Assembly: GCA_964389735.1 (NCBI GenBank)
Contig: CAYMEJ010000044.1
Coordinates: 1 to 7,442, forward strand
DNA from: JAQUVS01 sp964389735
GTDB taxonomy: Bacteria > Bacillota_I > Bacilli_A > RF39 > UBA660
Direction of reading: 5' to 3'
Length of the DNA: 7,442 bases
Below, piece after piece: positions 5,851 through 7,442 of the stretch. The notes under the pieces are model-generated. The model saw nothing but the letters and a program-made list of their open reading frames with translations. It ran no database searches and was not told where the DNA came from. The translations under genes were made by a program, and so were the position numbers. Numbering within the stretch: the stretch's first letter is position 1; every line of letters begins with the position of its first letter.

Positions 5851-5879
5851 ATTATACTAAATTTGCTATAAATATTCAA
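5851..5879 (-). promoter_or_regulatory. Promoter of the ecfA1-ecfA2-ecfT-truA operon
   Basis: The minus strand shows -35 TTGAAT (5874-5879), a 17-bp spacer and -10 TATAAT (5851-5856). Transcription should start near 5844, giving a leader of about 18 bases that holds only the ribosome site. No riboswitch fits in so short a leader, so vitamin-sensing control by RNA is not expected at this promoter. Confidence 0.85.
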
Positions 5880-5890
5880 ATAAAATCAAT

Positions 5891-5918
5891 AAAAAAATAG
5901 TAATAATATTACTATTTT
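5891..5918 (-). terminator. Intrinsic terminator of the short-chain dehydrogenase gene
   Basis: A perfect 11-bp AT-rich stem (5894-5904 with 5908-5918) with a three-base loop, followed on the minus strand by a run of seven T (5897-5891). The dehydrogenase TAG stop (5912-5914) sits inside the hairpin. The 3' arm and tail are identical over 18 bases to the terminator at 6694-6718. Confidence 0.85.
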
Positions 5919-6664
5919 AATTTTTTAGATTGATATTTGTATATTATTCTCATTATTGCCTTATCAGATAAGAATCTACTAAAGAATTTTGCAAGTTTCA
6001 TTTTAGTTCCTGGTATTATTAATACTTTATTTTTTAACATTTTATCAACAGCATATCTAGCAACATATTTACTAGATAAAGATCCTGAAGTAAAATTAAT
6101 ACCCGCTACTCTATTAAAATTAGTTCTAACAGGACCGGGACATAATACAGATACTTTTACATTAGAACCTTGTTTCTTTAATTCGTATGCAATAGCCTCA
6201 GTTAATCTATATACATATGATTTAGTACCATAATAAGTAGCCATTAAAGGCCCTGATTGAAATCCAGCAGTAGAAGAAACATTTAGAATTCTACCACTAT
6301 CTCTTTTTTTCATATCTTTTAAAAATAATTTAGTTAATAAATGAACACTCTTAATATTTAAATCAATCATTTCTAATTCTCTATTTAAATCATTATCAGT
6401 AAAATATCCAGCCATACCAAATCCAGCATTGTTAACTAATATATCAATATCTTCATTTTTGCACATTACATATAATGATTTTACATTTGCTTCCAAACTT
6501 AAATCCATTACAACAACTTTAGATTTATTCTTTAATTTAGATTGTAATTGTTCTAGCTTATCTTTATCTCTTGCTACTAAAATTAATTCATAGTTCAATT
6601 CATCTAAATATTTTGCTATTTCATAACCAATACCAGATGATGCACCAGTAACTAAAGCTTTCAT
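5912..6664 (-). CDS. Short-chain dehydrogenase/reductase, DltE-like
   Basis: A classical 250-aa NAD(P)(H)-dependent oxidoreductase with a single Rossmann fold; substrate unknown. Cofactor loop T-G-A-S-S-G-I-G at 6-13, A-R-D after the second strand (R32, which favours NADPH), N-N-A-G at 78-81, catalytic Ser131 in N-V-S-S-T-A-G and catalytic Tyr144/Lys148 in Y-Y-G-T-K. C-P-G-P-V-R-T at 175-181 completes the fold. The C-terminal 50 residues are basic and partly hydrophobic, as in the DltE/YqjQ-type branch (COG0300) that often acts on lipids or ketones; that assignment is general. It is monocistronic, with its own extended -10 promoter upstream and its own terminator downstream. Its site, directly upstream of ecfA1, is one usually held by rplQ in related genomes. 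A GTGAT-type AGGTG ribosome site lies five bases before the ATG. Confidence 0.93.
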   Translation of the reverse strand: MKALVTGASSGIGYEIAKYLDELNYELILVARDKDKLEQLQSKLKNKSKVVVMDLSLEANVKSLYVMCKNEDIDILVNNAGFGMAGYFTDNDLNRELEMIDLNIKSVHLLTKLFLKDMKKRDSGRILNVSSTAGFQSGPLMATYYGTKSYVYRLTEAIAYELKKQGSNVKVSVLCPGPVRTNFNRVAGINFTSGSLSSKYVARYAVDKMLKNKVLIIPGTKMKLAKFFSRFLSDKAIMRIIYKYQSKKLK

Positions 6665-6682
6665 AATATCACCTACACCCTT

Positions 6683-6711
6683 ATTATATCAATAAAAAAA
6701 TAGTATTACTA
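6683..6711 (-). promoter_or_regulatory. Extended -10 promoter of the short-chain dehydrogenase gene
   Basis: On the minus strand TGA-TATAAT (6691-6683) gives a consensus -10 with the TG extension. The -35 region 17 bp upstream (6706-6711, TAGTAA) is poor and lies in the loop and 3' arm of the preceding terminator. Transcription should start about a dozen bases before the ATG-proximal ribosome site, so the leader is very short. Strength is probably moderate. Confidence 0.6.
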
Positions 6712-6718
6712 CTATTTT
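6694..6718 (-). terminator. Intrinsic terminator of the 175-aa protein gene
   Basis: A perfect 9-bp stem (6697-6705 with 6710-6718) with a four-base loop, followed on the minus strand by seven T (6700-6694). It overlaps the TAA stop (6717-6719) of the gene it ends. The arm plus tail match the terminator at 5891-5918. Confidence 0.85.
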
Positions 6719-7244
6719 ATTTAACTTTCTCAATAGATATTTTACCTATAAACATCTTTTCTTGAGCATTTTCATCAGCATTTGAGTCCAACCAAGTTGC
6801 AAAATCATATATTTGTTCTGATTTAGCTTTTATTGATGTTTTTAGGACTATTCCATCATTATTAAGATTAGATGGAGTAGAATAATCATTATTACCTAAA
6901 CGTATCGCATAACGTAAATAATGGTTATCTAATGACTTATATCCTAATTCTTTTACTTTATTTGTATTATTAGTAAACTTAATAATATAATTAATATTTA
7001 AATTAGAATTATTAATTACTTTAAATCTATATGCTTGATTATTTATACCATCTTCATCATTTGTATACTTCTCACTATTTTGATTAATACCACTTGTTAA
7101 ATCTTCCATATAAAATGTACTTTTTTTATTTAAAAATGCTAATGCAGATTGAAGAGACTTATTATTTGCACCAAACACAAATAACCCAGTTATTGCAATA
7201 ATCATAACAAAAAATATTATATTTTTAAATTCTTTATTTTTCAT
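6717..7244 (-). CDS. Hypothetical secreted or membrane-anchored small protein (175 aa), possibly TasA/camelysin-like
   Basis: No firm family. Residues 1-7 are charged, followed by one hydrophobic helix at about 9-25 (NIIFFVMIIAITGLFVFG) with no lipobox Cys, so it is an uncleaved anchor or a signal peptide. The rest is Asn-rich and beta-prone: Y-R-F-K-V-I-N-N-S (72-80), Y-I-I-K-F-T-N-N (86-93), L-R-Y-A-I-R-L (110-116), and the ending A-T-W-L-D-S-N-A...F-I-G-K-I-S-I-E. The alternating strands with a W-L-D and G-K-I-x-I close resemble the beta-sandwich surface proteins of the TasA/camelysin kind; this is inference from pattern only. The ATG at 7244 is chosen because the AGGGGAG site (7254-7260) touches the ATG at 7253 but is nine bases from 7244. 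It has its own promoter and terminator. Confidence 0.8.
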   Translation of the reverse strand: MKNKEFKNIIFFVMIIAITGLFVFGANNKSLQSALAFLNKKSTFYMEDLTSGINQNSEKYTNDEDGINNQAYRFKVINNSNLNINYIIKFTNNTNKVKELGYKSLDNHYLRYAIRLGNNDYSTPSNLNNDGIVLKTSIKAKSEQIYDFATWLDSNADENAQEKMFIGKISIEKVK

Positions 7245-7253
7245 ATTACCCAT

Positions 7254-7260
7254 CTCCCCT
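7254..7260 (-). promoter_or_regulatory. Ribosome binding site that decides the 175-aa protein start
   Basis: Minus-strand AGGGGAG directly abuts an in-frame ATG at 7251-7253, which leaves no room for initiation there. The second ATG at 7242-7244 has nine-base spacing and yields a typical M-K-N-K signal-type N-terminus. Confidence 0.75.
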
Positions 7261-7270
7261 AAGTGAGCAA

Positions 7271-7299
7271 ATTATACCATAAAATAGCTAAAAAGTCAA
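7271..7299 (-). promoter_or_regulatory. Strong promoter of the 175-aa protein gene
   Basis: Minus strand -35 TTGACT (7294-7299), 17-bp spacer, extended -10 TGG-TATAAT (7279-7271). It is the best promoter by eye in the window and leaves an untranslated leader of about 20 bases, suggesting high expression of this surface protein. Confidence 0.87.
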
Positions 7300-7305
7300 T
7301 TTAAG

Positions 7306-7331
7306 AAAAAAAGCAGATATAAATCTACTTT
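7306..7331 (-). terminator. Intrinsic terminator of the upstream partial gene
   Basis: A 9-bp stem with one G-U pair (7310-7318 with 7323-7331), four-base loop, then a run of seven T on the minus strand (7312-7306, three of them in the stem). The TAG stop (7325-7327) of the partial gene is inside the 5' arm. Confidence 0.8.
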
Positions 7332-7442
7332 CTTAATGATAATTTTAATGATGTGTAATTTGTATTTAATTCTTTATATACATCAACACTAATACCTTGT
7401 TCTTTTAATGTTTTATATAACTCTGGTGTAATACCTGAATCA
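7325..7442 (-). CDS. C-terminal end of an unidentified protein (cut by window edge)
   Basis: Only the last 38 codons are inside the window, reading from 7441 to the TAG at 7325-7327. They begin D-S-G-I-T-P-E-L-Y-K-T-L-K-E-Q-G-I and end Y-T-S-L-K-L-S-L-R-K. The frame is open to the edge and is followed by a proper terminator, so a real gene is likely. The segment looks like the final helix-strand unit of a soluble globular enzyme, with no membrane segment. I do not recognise the family from so little, and it is not the rplQ that often precedes ecfA1. Confidence 0.7.
   Translation of the reverse strand, partial: DSGITPELYKTLKEQGISVDVYKELNTNYTSLKLSLRK

Noticed and set aside
5653..5871. Plus-strand open frame of 72 codons with hydrophobic residues
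   Set aside because: It is the antisense shadow of the ecfA1 N-terminal region; hydrophobicity follows from AT-rich complementary codons.
5826..5879. An 18-residue N-terminal extension of EcfA1 from the ATG at 5879
   Set aside because: The stretch contains the -35 and -10 boxes and the Shine-Dalgarno for the ATG at 5825, and the extension has no ABC-family equivalent.
3873..5935. Shared peptide Y-K-Y-Q-S-K-K-L in EcfT (107-114) and at the dehydrogenase C-terminus
   Set aside because: The underlying codons differ at several positions and the flanks are unrelated, so it is a chance match in Lys/Tyr-rich sequence and not a duplication.
5937..6233. Plus-strand open frame of 98 codons
   Set aside because: It is the antisense shadow of the dehydrogenase gene, with no independent support.

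Overview
The window is a very AT-rich stretch of a low-GC Gram-positive-type (Firmicutes/Bacilli or Mollicutes-related) chromosome. Every gene I can support lies on the minus strand, so transcription runs from position 7442 towards 1. The core order ecfA1-ecfA2-ecfT-truA-(insert)-rplM-rpsI is the classic Firmicutes arrangement downstream of the ribosomal-protein/rpoA cluster. UGA is used as a stop (end of the aminotransferase at 1755-1757 and of the 98-aa protein at 679-681) and Trp is UGG. The code is therefore the standard bacterial one and not the Mycoplasma/Spiroplasma code. An uncultured gut RF39/Erysipelotrichia-like lineage fits, but that placement is inference.

Layout in transcription order: (1) the C-terminal 38 codons of an unidentified gene and its terminator; (2) a small secreted or membrane-anchored protein of 175 aa with its own strong promoter and terminator; (3) a short-chain dehydrogenase with an extended -10 promoter and a terminator nearly identical to the preceding one; (4) a seven-gene operon from one clear promoter (TTGAAT-17-TATAAT): ecfA1, ecfA2, ecfT, truA, a class V aminotransferase, a sugar/choline-phosphate-type nucleotidyltransferase and a 98-aa charged helical protein, all overlapping or separated by no more than 18 bp; (5) a hairpin that both ends this operon and carries the -35 box of the next promoter; (6) rplM-rpsI behind an ~80-nt leader, with rpsI cut by the window edge.

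The two points most worth attention are in the large operon. First, the ECF transporter energising module is intact as open reading frames but very divergent. EcfA1 keeps a perfect Walker A but has lost the catalytic Glu (Cys), the Q-loop Gln (His), the LSGGQ signature and the switch His (Asn). EcfA2 keeps the Q-loop and Walker B Asp-Glu but has a shortened, altered P-loop, a degraded signature and the same His-to-Asn change. EcfT is short and lacks a clear Ala-Arg-Gly coupling motif. The losses are complementary, so no composite ATP site is complete. Second, a translationally coupled aminotransferase/nucleotidyltransferase pair, resembling the 2-aminoethylphosphonate transaminase plus PntC/LicC-type cytidylyltransferase pair used to decorate cell-surface polymers, is inserted between truA and rplM.

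No tRNA, rRNA, CRISPR array, insertion sequence or origin was seen. No gene-free stretch exceeds about 130 bases.
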